Shown here piece by piece: positions 32,963-41,027 of a DNA stretch of 64,000 nt. How positions within the stretch are numbered: the first letter of the stretch is position 1; every line of letters starts with the position of its first letter. The notes under the pieces were generated by a model. It was not told the DNA's origin and ran no database searches. It saw only the letters and a list, made by a program, of their open reading frames with translations. This DNA comes from Sebastes aleutianus. Its lineage: Eukaryota > Chordata > Actinopteri > Perciformes > Sebastidae. Location: the NCBI GenBank assembly GCA_916700875.1, contig CAKAKS010000296.1:228865-292864 (forward strand), written 5' to 3'. Made by a program: the position numbers and the translations under genes.

Positions 32963-34685
32963 AATGTCTGTTTATATTTCTAAAACATTATGACTTTATT
33001 GTCTTTTTTTTGTATGTTTCTAATTCAACAGATTCAGAGGAAATATTAAGAGATTAAAGTTTGTAAAAATAAACATTTTTAATTGTTGAATAAATCAACC
33101 TGCGTCGTCACAAATACGTCCAGTTATTAAAAATAAAACAGCAGCAGAGCAAACTGAAATAAATGATAGAAGTGAGAAGTGTGTGTACTCACACTCTTTG
33201 ATGAAGAGGTAGGAGAGCGTCAACATGACGGTATGACCGCTGTACAGGAAGTCACCACACATGAGGTGATTTCCGGTCAGAGACAAACCTGAACACCGAA
33301 CACACGGAGCAGTTATGATTTATTATTATTATTATTACTAGTTATTAGTTAGTCATTAAAACATTCAGAGTTTGGGTTTTACCTCCTCCTGAGATGAGCC
33401 TCAAAATCCTCCAGATCTTCCCCGTGGAGTCGTTGTACAGCTGCACAGAGACGCACACACATTTAATGTGATGGAGGTAAACGGGTAAACGTGTAGATAA
33501 TGTTAGTATACATGAACAGTGTGTGTGTGTGTTCGTACCTTTGGAGCGCAGACCATGTGTTTCCCAGGTACCGGCAGCGTGGTGATGTACATGGTGACGC
33601 AGCGATACATGTAGAGCGTCCCGATCAGGAAGAAACAGCGACGACCCACGATCGCTCTGCAGACAGAAGACAGGTTTACTTTAATAAAATACTTCTATTT
33701 TCCTCTGAGCTGCTGCTAAACTTTACCTTTATTATCTTACTACATGCGAAGCTTACTACTTTTAGGCTAGCATCATATGGAAATACATAATAAGTACGGT
33801 ACTTTACGACTCTTAAATGTTCTTTAAATGCACAACCAGAAGTAAAAGTCCTAAATTCATAATGCTACTTGAGTTAAAGTGCAGAAGGATTATCAGCAAA
33901 ATGCAGTTAAATCAAAGTAAAAGTACTCCGAAGCCCCGGCTATTCGGTACTAACAGTACTTCTACTGGTACTGCCAGTACTTCTACTGGTACTTCTACTG
34001 GTACTGCCAGTAGCTGCCCGTACTTCTAATGGTACTGCTGGTACTTCTACCGGTACTGCCGGTACTTCTACTGGTACTACTTCTACTGGTACTGCCAGTA
34101 CTTCTATTGGTACTTTAACCACATGTATTCCAGCTGCTGGTCGTACTTGTGTTTGAGGAAGAGCAGCTGGACGAGCCAGAGTCCACAGAGGATGAGCCCG
34201 TTGACCTCGGTGACGGTGAAGGCCCAGGGCACGCGGTCCACGTAGTCGAAGAACTTGTCGGGCAGCGGCGGGCTCACCGACTTGTCCGGCACCCTCTCGT
34301 GGACGACGGTGATGATGACGGTGGTGAAGACGAGGATGAACAGGGCGTAGAGGAAGGCCACGCCCGTCTTCCACCACTCCTTGGGGAGGTGGTTGGCCCG
34401 CTCCTCCGGCACGATGATCTTCACGTAGTCGCAGTGCCGCCGCAGCCCGCTGCTCAGCGAGTGGATCAGCTGGTTCTGTTTCAGCAGGTTGCTCAGTCTG
34501 CTGCCCTCTGGCTGCTGCTTTTTGCCGTCGTGGGCGTCGTCGTCGGGGGGCGGCGTCGGGGAGTCGTGGCGGGTCGGGTTACCGTTGGCAACACTCGGAG
34601 GTGCCTCGGGATTTATTGTAGTCACGTTAACTTCCACATGGGGGCGCACATCGTCGTCGTCCCGGATCAGCTCCGACGCGGCCAT
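19667..34685 (-). CDS. sgms2: Sphingomyelin synthase 2 (phosphatidylcholine:ceramide cholinephosphotransferase)
   Basis: Six coding exons are 34147-34685, 33539-33656, 33383-33440, 33193-33288, 20746-20912 and 19667-19840. Splice sites and phases all agree, giving 383 residues. The enzyme moves phosphocholine from phosphatidylcholine to ceramide, making sphingomyelin and diacylglycerol at Golgi or plasma membranes. The lipid-phosphatase-like motif CGDFLYSGHT gives His257; AHEHYSIDVVV gives His300 and Asp304, so the catalytic triad is complete. Also visible are EWWKTGVAFLYA, VVHERVP, PLPDKFFDYVDRV and TLPVPGKHMVCAPK. Absence of an N-terminal SAM domain and the PLPDKFFDY wording favour SGMS2 over SGMS1. 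The C-tail has a single Cys, unlike the cysteine-rich palmitoylated tail recalled for human SGMS2. Intron 4 is over 12 kb because of nested L1s. Confidence 0.95.
20022..20200. repeat. MITE-like fragment (TAGGGCTGTCAATCGATT)
   Basis: The phrase TAGGGCTGTCAATCGATT, then AAATATTTAATCGCAGTTAA, is a hAT-like short repeat type common in fish DNA. A related phrase (GAGCCGTCAATCGATGAAG) is at 51845. It lies in sgms2 intron 5; the far end is unresolved. Confidence 0.5.
21075..21387. repeat. AT-rich palindromic array, left part
   Basis: Alternating inverted phrases such as AAATCTGTTTAAATAAAATA and its complement repeat through this block and resume at 32405-32680 after the L1 insertion. The same motif lies at 430-559 in the duplicated copy. 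It can form hairpins. Confidence 0.8.
21390..21563 (+). pseudogene. C-terminal fragment of L1 ORF1 protein
   Basis: From the truncation point the frame reads KQRAAFNEVRGELRRLDGVR and ends with MEFVKGKLKS and TAA. The RYGLFYPAELRIT phrase parallels ALLYPARLRLT in the nested element's ORF1, identifying it as the C-terminal domain of the L1 RNA-binding ORF1 protein. There is no start, because the element is 5' truncated. Confidence 0.85.
22357..26133 (-). CDS. L1 ORF2 protein (endonuclease and reverse transcriptase), nested element
   Basis: An intact 1258-residue ORF starts with ATG at 26133. The N-terminal apurinic-like endonuclease has SWNVKGLNHP (residues 9-18), LQETH (Glu40), LGGDFNC near 140 and the SDHAPIG motif near 230. 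The reverse transcriptase has YRPISLLNTDAKILAK, GFVKGRQ, SLDAEKAFDRVEW, RGTRQGCPLSP and the catalytic YADD near residue 698. A C-terminal CDKCKSAEASLIHMYWSCP zinc-knuckle-like motif lies near 1130. It nicks target DNA and reverse transcribes L1 RNA in place. All key residues are present. It resembles the plus-strand copy only moderately, so the two belong to different L1 subfamilies. Confidence 0.95.
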   Translation of the reverse strand: MDRHLKLQSWNVKGLNHPIKRKKVFSHLKQLKTEIAFLQETHIRSSDSGRLLSCWMGQKFHSAFQAKARGVSILISQSISFEPHNVMADKFGRYVIVSGKLYDTLVVLVNVYAPNSDDVGFFEHLFSLLPDLNTYSLILGGDFNCWLDPVLDRSSTNPSTISKSASFIQAFLSDYGVCDVWRSLHPNDREYSFFSHVHHTYSRIDYFFIDNQLVPLVQSCAYQSIVISDHAPIGLTMSLPGVPQRSRHWRFNSTLLSDDNFVKHMEKEIAFFLTTNISPETSSLIVWDALKAYLRGQIIAYTAQVKRKSYKERLDLAHQIGEIDKQYAQTQSPDLYKKRLELKTKFDLLTTHSTEHLLLKNKARFYIYGDKSDKMLANQLKGFKAKQNISKIRMSNGHITSDHSQINETFRDFYSQLYTSESQADCNVILDFLHSLNIPQLSLDFRKRLEEPISQAEIALAISSMQSGKSPGPDGFPAEFFKKFSSLLSPQLCSVLSESCRQGSLPQSFTEAYITLIAKKGKDPTECASYRPISLLNTDAKILAKVLARRLENVIPTIISKDQTGFVKGRQSYFNIRRLFNIIYSASEKVPECVVSLDAEKAFDRVEWNYLFAVLDKFGFGPKFTSWIKLLYLLPSASIRTNSQQSKPFNLHRGTRQGCPLSPILFDLAIEPLATAFRSCRDISGIWRGNTEHRVSLYADDLLLFVSNPGTSLPPALSLLNQFGQFSGYKLNLNKSELFPINDEARALDLTNLPFKIEKNKFSYLGISITKKYKDLFKENFIALLNQIKQTLKQWSPLSMSLVGRINSIKMTILPKFLYLFQALPLFIPRSFFNQLDSIISAYIWQGKRPRLSKVHLQKTKATGGLALPNFCFYYWAANLRCLAFWSFFYNQPDCPYWVAMELHSDDNLSVLALLGSSLPLPSMKSIRNPVVKHSLRIWAQFRKYFDLNSFSTLSPIASNHLFKPSIQDPVFQEWHRKGIVRFKDLFVDNTLASFEQLSKKFSLPKSNFFRYLQARRFVLSQLSSSSASTDATIVNTILSLNPSHKRLISVVYGMISDLKRAPMDKLRAAWEEDLGLSLSPDTWNSILKQVNSSSLCARHCLLQFKVVHRAHISKAKLSRMYPEISPNCDKCKSAEASLIHMYWSCPSLTNYWTEIFQTLSQVLNVKLEPNPLVALFGVTGSETQLTAEKRRTLSFVSLLARRAILLRWKGAALPTHTQWLAGIMSCLKLEKIRYSLQYSHGKFLKAWGPFLDTFQTL
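26134..27098 (-). other. Inter-ORF spacer of the nested L1
   Basis: This 965-bp spacer separates ORF1 from ORF2. Short minus ORFs inside it show no recognisable domain. It is long compared with mammalian L1 spacers. Confidence 0.75.
27099..27905 (-). CDS. L1 ORF1 protein (RNA-binding), nested element
   Basis: An intact 268-residue ORF starts with ATG at 27905. Residues about 20-105 form a long coiled coil (LEQHRDALATEFRTSFSQLD and following heptads to RLKAKVTDLESRSRRQN). The centre is RRM-like, with IRILGLPE and later PVILRLHRY. The C-terminal domain includes LIREARRRGKL and LYPARLRLTL. This is the trimeric nucleic-acid chaperone of the L1 particle. It lies 965 bp upstream of ORF2 in the same orientation. 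Confidence 0.92.
   Translation of the reverse strand: MTSKGAKGSKKEDANVSLTLEAITTLLEQHRDALATEFRTSFSQLDSKLDQTRLTVEDHGQRVSSLELAAEDLSQRVVDLENVCTTLSEDNARLKAKVTDLESRSRRQNIRILGLPESIESGRPTEFFSNLLREVFGTETLPSLPELDRAHRSLAAKPAPGQRPRPVILRLHRYQAKDLLIREARRRGKLEFRGQPIRVLEDYCPEVVNQRGEYRDVMAELYQLGQKPALLYPARLRLTLSSGARKWISSVDEAHKYISSLRRSPEHS
28323..32123 (+). CDS. L1 ORF2 protein (endonuclease and reverse transcriptase), host element
   Basis: An intact 1266-residue ORF starts with ATG at 28323. The endonuclease has MSWNCRGLNHP, LQETH (Glu42), LILGGDLNC and ISDHSPV. The reverse transcriptase has YRPISLLSNDYKILTK, DQSGFISGRQ, SLDAHKAFDRIEY, RGTRQGCPLSP and YADD near residue 698. The C-terminal motif is CSRCHQDDATLYHMFWTCP near 1130. 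The ORF has stayed open although another L1 has inserted upstream of it, separating it from its ORF1 fragment. It is probably not mobile by itself, because the element is 5' truncated. Confidence 0.94.
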   Translation: MVDRNNTVVMSWNCRGLNHPIKRSKIFSHITKQKAEIVYLQETHLLPKDHNKLLRGGFSKIFHSKFTAKSRGTAILIHRDVVFEESKVITDKDGRFVIVQGKLFNLPVVLVNVYAPNWDNVKFFSDLFACLPDPNSHQLILGGDLNCVLHPVLDRSKSLSGTLSRSARCVNDFLQTYGMVDAWKYKNPTSRQYSFFSTAHQTYSRIDYIFIDKRMLPLLKSCDYTGIVISDHSPVSMKLNFTDNIPSRRVWRLNPSLLADKEFESFMSKQIDFFLETNQTPDISKHTLWEAMKAFLRGQIISYNANVNKKRVERTNQLISRINAVDREHSQNPHTNLYMERVALQTELDILTTGSEEELYLKSRQREYEYGERASKLLSHQLRQATEAGYIAEIETPHGITTNQLDINNQFKKFYVDLYTSESCGGAETETFLNNLELSPISEKEKKNLEQPISAREIELAIIGMKSGKAPGPDGFPIDFYKKFALKLVPILRDVFAEVLEKKLLPPTMTQAIISVLHKKDKDRLKCDSYRPISLLSNDYKILTKALASRLDSVIHSIIHPDQSGFISGRQLSGNLRRLFNILYSPNGPPLPEVLISLDAHKAFDRIEYEYLFAVLKKFGFGPTFCSWIRVIYTSPKACIRTNKIISDYFPLYRGTRQGCPLSPLLFNIAIEPLALAIRQEVNLMGINRGGHTHKVSLYADDLILYISEPETSIPKALDIISKFGKISGYKINLSKSIIFPINDHVQQFDFDRFPFKVARDKFTYLGVSVTRKYKDLFKCNMLPALEKAKQDLNRWSLLPISLAGRVNSVKMTILPRLLFLFQNVPVFIAKSFFKSLDKYISSFIWNKNIPRIRKAYLERPKDAGGLALPNFLHYYWASNIHKVIHWVSSFYEGTGLLWAEMEQFVCNPVSLPSMLCAPLPLSKKRQTVNPIVNGSLKIWSQFRSHFKHKQALTLLPIVSNGLFPPSLIDSAFQLWFRKGLRCIRDLFQNNNFMSFEHIVREHDIPKSHFFRYLQVRSLVRKLFVSFPSRPTNVWIEEFLDLDPLERGLISRLYSEIQRVASPSLNHLREQWGKDFGAVISDKVWRFAIERIHSTSICVKHGLLQFKIIHRLHLSKSKLAKMFPGTDPTCSRCHQDDATLYHMFWTCPALVPLWTAIFETFSYICGKEIQPDPTIAIFGVAPPEVSLSLVQADAVAFSSLLARRLILLQWKSNNSPTHSQWIESVMTYLKLEKLRYSTRGSSKRFFKVWRPFLFYFEHEYVSKQQM
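32124..33192. other. L1 3'UTR, AT-rich array and sgms2 intron
   Basis: This stretch holds a CA repeat (32165-32195), the L1 3' end to 32404, the resumed AT-rich palindromic array (32405-32680) and a TA repeat (about 32928-32955). No exon was found before sgms2 exon 4. Confidence 0.7.
33945..34110. repeat. ACTTCTACTGGT minisatellite beside sgms2 exon 1
   Basis: A 12- to 18-bp unit made of TACTGGTACTTC and TACTGCCAG phrases is tandemly repeated. It starts within about 40 bp of the exon 1 donor (34146). Confidence 0.85.
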
Positions 34686-34977
34686 CGTTTTTCCTTTAAT
34701 GACTCTCTGACCAATAAGGACGAGTTTCCTGGTTCACCAGCCAATCACAGGCTTCGTAATGTGACCAATTAGAACGCAGCTTTAGTCGTCTGTGGAGGTT
34801 TGATATTCCTTCATCAGGTATCGGCTGCTCTGGTCCAGTATCAGCGATCAATAACAGTATTCCAACAGTCCGGGGTCATCGACTGACTGATCAATAATCT
34901 GATCAATATCTGGAGTTCAACTGGTGAGGTCACACGGAAGGCAGGTGATTGGTCGATCAGGACGAGTCAGCAAAAAC
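34686..34977 (-). other. sgms2: sgms2 5'UTR part of the first coding exon
   Basis: A good acceptor (TTTTTTGTTTCAG, ending at 34978) precedes 292 bases of leader before the ATG at 34685. The matching donor of a noncoding exon is proposed near 39160. Confidence 0.55.
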
Positions 34978-35492
34978 CTGAAACAAAAAACACATTCTGA
35001 TGAACTCACGTTTCATTCATTAAACTTTATATTCCACCTACACGTCGCCAGCTGATCGCATCCGATCCGACCTCACGCGGCCGCTCTGTGACCTGCTTCT
35101 GTAAAGAGCTGCGTTTTACAGCAGCGTCTGTGTCGTTGTCGTGGTAACTGTCCGTCACTAAATCGAAGAAATTCACAATGAAGTTCTGAACTGAACTGAA
35201 AACACACCGGCTGAACTCCACGGCGGTTGGATGCAGGAATTTTCTTTATCTCTGCAGTTAATCGAGTTCAGATGGGTTACTAACCTACTGCACACACACA
35301 CACATGTATGCACATACACACAGACACAGACACAAACACAGACAGCGACACACACACACGTATACATATACACACACAGTCACACACACCAGGAACCAGC
35401 CTGTTGTGAGAATGAATCTTGACTGTTTGACTGTTAAGTAACCTGAGGGAGGCACTCCCTGTGAAACACACCCACCAACACACACACCTTAA

Positions 35493-35537
<45 letters not shown>

Positions 35538-37696
35538 GTTAGTGTCACAGAGGCTGACACACGCACACTCACACACTCGTGACTTCGGGTAGAAAACGAG
35601 TTAAACAGCATCGACGTCATCAAACAGAAACCTGACTCTTCGTCCGTCAGCTGACGTCACCGTTAAACTGAGAAGACGGTTTGAAGCTCTTTGCAAATAA
35701 AAAGTTAAAAAATAAATAATGTTTATGAATCTCAAAGTGTGGTTTATAAAAGTATTGTTTTGTTTAATCGATTAATCCAACTAATTTGATAACTGTTGGA
35801 TCTTTTTAAGTAATCTATCTTCTTCTTCTGTGGTTGTGAGGATTCTGTTTTTTATTATTTTTTATCATTTTTATATATTTTATTATTTTATTTTATTTTA
35901 TTTTAATATGTTTTATTTATTTATTTTATTTATTTATTTATTTTAATATTTTATTTATTCATTATATTTATAATATAATTCAACTTATTTTATTATTATT
36001 TATTACTTTATTTTGCTTTTTATTATTTATATTATTAATTTGATTTAACTTATTTTTATTTTATTATTAATATATTTTGTTTTATTTTACTTTTTGTTTT
36101 TTAATTTAATTTATTTATTGTATTTTATTTTTTACTTTATTATTTTATTTTTATATTATTAATTTGATTCAACTTATTTTGATTTTATTATTATTATTTA
36201 TTTTTTTATTTAACTTTTTGTTTTTTAATTTAAATTTTTTTGAATAGTTTTTATGTGCAGAGTCGGCCCAACAGTGAATGTATCTACTAACAAAGTATCG
36301 TAATGTGGATTAATCCACCGCTGAAAATAGTCCCCAACAAAGTCACTATTTCCTTTAATAAAATCTAGTGTGAAACACTGAAAGAGAAGCAGCAGTTCAG
36401 TCAGTCAGTGTTTGTGTTTCAGGTAAAACAATAATCATGTTTGGGACTAAAACTCGCTGCAGATGGAGACGACACTGATTTGTGTCTCCGTCTCCTGCTA
36501 AATACCTCCTCTCCTGCTGCTGCTGCTGCTCCGACTGCAGTTCACACTCAAGTGAATGTTTGCTGAAACACACACGTGTTGGACTGTTCAACACTTTCAC
36601 TTCTTCATGGAAACAACAACCTGCTGCTTGAAACTCGTCAGGCAGGATCATTCTGAGTGGAAATACAGTTTTATATAATCAAAGGTCCTCAGAAAAGTCA
36701 AACACTACGACGTCTGAGCTGCAGCCTAATGCACTTTTAAACAATCTCACTGACTTCAAGTCAAAATTAGGTTTGAGTTTTGGTATTAGAGCTACAACGA
36801 CTGATTCTTTTCTAGGGCTGGGACGATACGCCTATCTCCTGATTCGATTTATATATCGATATCATTTATATTATAGGAACAAGCTTTAAAAACACTACAT
36901 TTGGAGTGGAAATCTCTCCCGAACATGGAGAAGAAGCCTCGCTAACAGCCTGGAATACGGCAGAAATAATCAACTGTTAGTTTTATCTGTGCAAACTGTA
37001 ACAAAATTAAAAATTAATTTAAATTGTTAAAAAAGAAAAGCAGCAAATCTTCATATTTGTGAAGCTGGAACCATGAAATGTGTTTAAATTAAAAATCAGC
37101 CGTACTTGTATAAACTGTCTAAAAACAAAACATCATATCTATATTATATTATTATATTTTTTATTATTATATTATATTATTAATATTTATATATTCATAT
37201 TTATAAAAAAAATCTTGATCTGTAAAGTAACTCGAATAAATGAATAAATATAAAGTTTAAATCATAAATATGTTGGATTTAACAGAGAAAGTTTTTGGTG
37301 TTTTTGCTTGAAGAATTATTGAAAAGATTAATCGCTCATCAAAATATTAATTTAAAGTCTTTTTTTTCCAACACTCTTCTTTGAGTGACGTAAAAATGTT
37401 AATATCCAATAACATAAAACAGTGTAAAATGAGCACAGTTATTTAAATAAGAGGAATAACTAAAGAAAGATAAAGTTGGATACATAAATAAACTCCTTTA
37501 TGAAAGCTGGAAATTTGAATATTTGTTGTTTAAAGTTGACGTTTCCATTTCAGCAGCAGCTTGGTGACATTATATTAAAGATACATTTAACAGCATCAGT
37601 AACGTGTCACTTCCTGTTTACGGCCTGCAGAATAACAGAGACGTTAACTGTAATGAAGTTAAGACCACGAGAACTCAATTAGAGCTGATTCACCGA

Positions 37697-37699
<3 letters not shown>

Positions 37700-37790
<91 letters not shown>
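37700..37790. repeat. GA dinucleotide repeat
   Basis: About 90 bp of uninterrupted GA repeat. A shorter GA repeat is at 9179-9219. Confidence 0.97.
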
Positions 37791-37791
<1 letters not shown>

Positions 37792-37809
37792 CGCTGGTAC
37801 CGGACGCAG

Positions 37810-38082
37810 GGCTGCAACAAATCAACACTTTATTTATCTATTTATTATTATTAGTATTTAGTATTTACTTATTTACACTATTAGTTATATATTGCACGTT
37901 TTATTGCAAATATTTGTACATATTTCTTATATTCTCATTTGATTACTTTCTGATATTTCTTCACATACATTGTGTTTATATTGATGTATTATGTACATAA
38001 TGTACATGTTCTATTTCTTTATGTTTGTATATCAGAGCAGCTGCAACGCTCCGGGGATCAATAAAGTATTTCTGATTCTGAT
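37810..38082 (+). mobile_element. 5'-truncated LINE 3' end (L2/CR1-like)
   Basis: The block ends GGGGATCAATAAAGTATTTC followed by TGATTCTGATT, the characteristic 3' terminus of fish L2/CR1-type LINEs with a short (TTCTGA) repeat. No coding part remains. Confidence 0.6.
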
Positions 38083-38329
38083 TAATTCAGTGTTTTAAGT
38101 TGAAAGTCTTCAAATGTATTTGTTTTGGTCCAAATAACCCAAAATATTCAATTTAAAAATTATAAATAAAAAAAACAGAGAAAAGCAGCGAATATTTCTC
38201 TTTTTGAGAAACTTGAACGAGAGATAAATAAATAAATCTATAATCAGAATGTCTACTATCAACTTCATTAATCAACTTATTGTTTTATTACTAAATAAAC
38301 GCACCATAAACTAAATACATAGATATGTA

Positions 38330-38331
38330 TT

Positions 38332-38375
<44 letters not shown>

Positions 38376-38421
38376 TGTATTTATATACACACAATACGTA
38401 TATGTATACATATACCTGTAT

Positions 38422-38452
<31 letters not shown>

Positions 38453-38616
38453 CACTCACACACGCACACACATACATATACAGTATATACAACTGCATAT
38501 ATATATACACATATATACAGTAAACACACATACGTGTATATATATATATATGTGTGTGTATATATGTATATACTGTATATATAAAGTATGCACATACACA
38601 CATATATATACATATG

Positions 38617-38648
<32 letters not shown>

Positions 38649-38745
38649 ATTACATACACATATATATATACATATATAGACATACACATGTGAAGCAGTT
38701 ATATATATATATATGTATATATATACACATACATAGACATGTGAA
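38330..38745. repeat. Mixed TA, CATA and TG/CA low-complexity block
   Basis: Alternating TATATA, ACACACA and TGTGTG runs with many short inverted repeats. ORFs over it consist of Tyr, Ile, His, Thr and Cys and are artefacts. Confidence 0.95.
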
Positions 38746-39159
38746 GAGGTTTTTTGCTGATTTTCATCATCATATTAAATATTAGATAACTTTAAATGTT
38801 TTTATGAACCAGATGATGAATACTGAGTTGATCGTTTTAAACGGAAGAAACAAAAAAACAGCTATTACAGTAAAAGTTACTCTGACGTTACTCTGACGTC
38901 ACTCTGACGTTCTCAGGTGAGCAGCAGTGAATGTTTCTACCTGATAAAAGACTTCAACATGTCAAACTGTGGATGAAGCGTCGTGAAGAGTTGAGTTTAC
39001 AACTCAGGTAAAAGTTGGACAACAACGTCGTTCATGTAGTCGACGTCAACAGGAAGTGAGAGCTCACCTGAGCTCACCTGTCGGAACGTTTCGGCTTCTT
39101 TTAAACCTCCAACAGGTAAAAACACATCAACTCACAGCTGAAGAATAAAACATAACTCA

Positions 39160-39231
39160 CCTGAAACTGCAGCTTTTCGCTTCTTCCTCTCACAACTCAC
39201 AGTCTGTTCTCCTCTTCCTCTCCAGAAACTC

Positions 39232-39262
<31 letters not shown>

Positions 39263-39330
39263 AGCTCTGATTCACTGTGAGCGCGCACCTGGGCGTGTGC
39301 AAGGAAGGAACCAGTTTACACTCCAAATAT
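39160..39330 (-). promoter_or_regulatory. sgms2: Putative sgms2 noncoding first exon and promoter
   Basis: A strong donor, TTTCAG|GTGAGT on the minus strand near 39160, follows a purine-rich leader (39165-39245). It would splice to the acceptor at 34978. The sequence just upstream has GCGCGC and an ETS-type CCGGAAG near 39340. The next gene, aimp1, starts 1.7 kb away on the other strand, so the two promoters are divergent. Inferred from splice signals only. Confidence 0.45.
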
Positions 39331-39359
39331 GGTGCTGCAGCTTCCGGTGACGACTCACC

Positions 39360-40200
39360 TGAAATATAAAGATATATAATATTATGAGTAAATAAATAAG
39401 TTAGGGGAAATAAATGAGGGGTTGAATGCAAAGGGAAAATGATGCATAAATAGATAAATAAATAAACAAATGCATTTAAAAAAAAATAAAAAAATATATA
39501 TATTAATAAATAAATGTGAAATTAAACAGAAGAATAAATAAATAAGGGAAATTAATAAACATAATATTCTAATTTTAATGTTATTTTTGTTATTTGTTTA
39601 TCGAGTCATTTATTAATTTATTTTTGTAATAATGTAGCAAAAATAATATTACAAAATAAATATAGCCATTAATGAATTATTAATGGTGACATAAAAAATA
39701 ATTTTAAATTTAATAAAATAAATACATAGATAAATAAAAGGGAAAAATAAACAGAAGAGTTAAAAAAAGGGAATTAATACAAAGACAAATAATTAAATGG
39801 AAATGAATTAATGGCGACATTTATTTTTAATATTGTATTTAATATATTTTGTTACATTTAAAGAAATATTTATTTAGTTATTATCGAGTCATTTATTCAG
39901 CAAAAATAGAATTACAAATAAATATAGTCATTAATTATTAATTGTGATTATTAAATTGCTAATTTTGCCTTATATATACAAAATAAACTAAATACACAAA
40001 TTAAAAAAATAAACAAATACGAAATGCAAAAATGAATAAATCAATACATTTGAAATTAAATAAAAATAAATACATGAATAAAAATAGGGAAAAATTAAAC
40101 AGAAGAGTAAATAATTAAGGGAATTAATAAAAAGACAAATAAATAAAAAAGCAAATTAAAACAGAAAAATCCATTTATGTCACATTTTATCATCATTATT
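39360..40200. other. A/T-rich intergenic DNA, no gene seen
   Basis: Dominated by AAATAAATA phrases and related low-complexity sequence with several approximate internal duplications (AAACAGAAGA and GGGAATTAAT phrases recur). No exon-like signal. Confidence 0.7.
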
Positions 40201-40204
40201 TTTG

Positions 40205-40390
40205 CTGTAGTAGTTGTACTGTTGTACTGTGGTACTGTTGTACTGTTGTACTGTGGTACTGTGGTACTGTTGTACTGTTGTACTGTTGTACTGTAGTACT
40301 GTTGTACTGTTGTACTGTGGTACTGTTGTACTGTAGTACTGTTGTACTGTTGTACTGTAGTACTGTAGTAATGTTGTACTGTAGTACTGG
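40205..40390. repeat. 10-bp GTTGTACTGT minisatellite
   Basis: About 18 copies of a 10-bp unit, GTTGTACTGT with GTGG and GTAG variants. Confidence 0.92.
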
Positions 40391-40469
40391 TTTCCTCCAC
40401 CAGAGGGGGCTGATTATGGACTGAAAAAAAAACACACTGCTGGACTGACTCTCAGTAGCATGATATTAA

Positions 40470-40538
<69 letters not shown>

Positions 40539-40560
40539 TAATAATGATAACAATAATATT
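40470..40560. repeat. CTA then AAT trinucleotide repeats
   Basis: About ten ACT copies are followed by about fifteen AAT copies. Confidence 0.95.
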
Positions 40561-40614
40561 AATAAAACACTGACAGGGATAATTTGACTTCACAGTGAAT
40601 CTTGAATAACTGCT

Positions 40615-40765
40615 GATAATACTTTTACGTACATAATGTTCTGAATGCAGGACTTTTACTTGTAACAGAGTATTTTTACAGTATGGTATTAGTACTATAA
40701 ACTTGGTATTAGTATTTTAACTCACTGTAACTGAAGGATCTGAGTACTTCTTCCACCACTGCAGA
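40615..40765. repeat. Dispersed repeat of the GGTGGAAGAAGTACTCAGAT type
   Basis: On the minus strand it starts AGTGGTGGAAGAAGTACTCA, a repeat wording very common in teleost DNA. A longer relative is at about 41990-42765. Confidence 0.6.
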
Positions 40766-40898
40766 GTACAAAGTACAATATGTAATATAAACAGCAGAGT
40801 TTTCACAAACCCAAATGAAAGGATTGTATAAAGGTTATATTAGAGCGCTCGCTGAGATCTCCTCCTGGCTTGTTGTGTGATTTTAAAGGGGAGGTGTT

Positions 40899-40911
40899 TG
40901 ACCTTTGACCT
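40899..40911 (+). promoter_or_regulatory. Perfect DR1 nuclear-receptor element near aimp1 start
   Basis: TGACCTTTGACCT is a direct repeat of AGGTCA with one-base spacing (minus strand), the consensus for HNF4, RXR or PPAR dimers. It lies 129 bp before the aimp1 ATG, in the probable promoter or 5'UTR. Binding is inferred from the motif only. Confidence 0.45.
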
Positions 40912-41027
40912 CCGAGCAGCTGGCGATGGATACGGACAGCTGACAGCCGAGTGTCTCCGTATGTCTCAGCTGAAGACAAACTCTGAGCTTTCTGTCTCCG
41001 ACCGGCCGACCGACAACATCGACCAAC

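Larger units (their letters stand above)
34978..39159. other. sgms2 5'UTR intron and repeats
   Basis: No coding exon was seen. Contents are CA repeats (35288-35395 and 35495-35533), an A/T-rich TTTTATTTATT block (35850-36250), a hAT-like phrase TAGGGCTGGGACGATACGCC (36815), a GA repeat (37701-37788), a LINE 3' fragment and a TA/TG/CA-rich block (38330-38740). Confidence 0.6.

Noticed and set aside
33940..34377. Minus ORF in another frame across sgms2 exon 1
   Set aside because: Overlaps the true sgms2 frame, which has full family similarity; the extra part is the minisatellite.
34149..34772. 207-codon plus ORF opposite sgms2 exon 1
   Set aside because: Antisense shadow of a GC-rich coding exon.
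38311..38785. Several overlapping Tyr/Ile/His-rich ORFs on both strands
   Set aside because: Low-complexity TA and CA repeats without stops.
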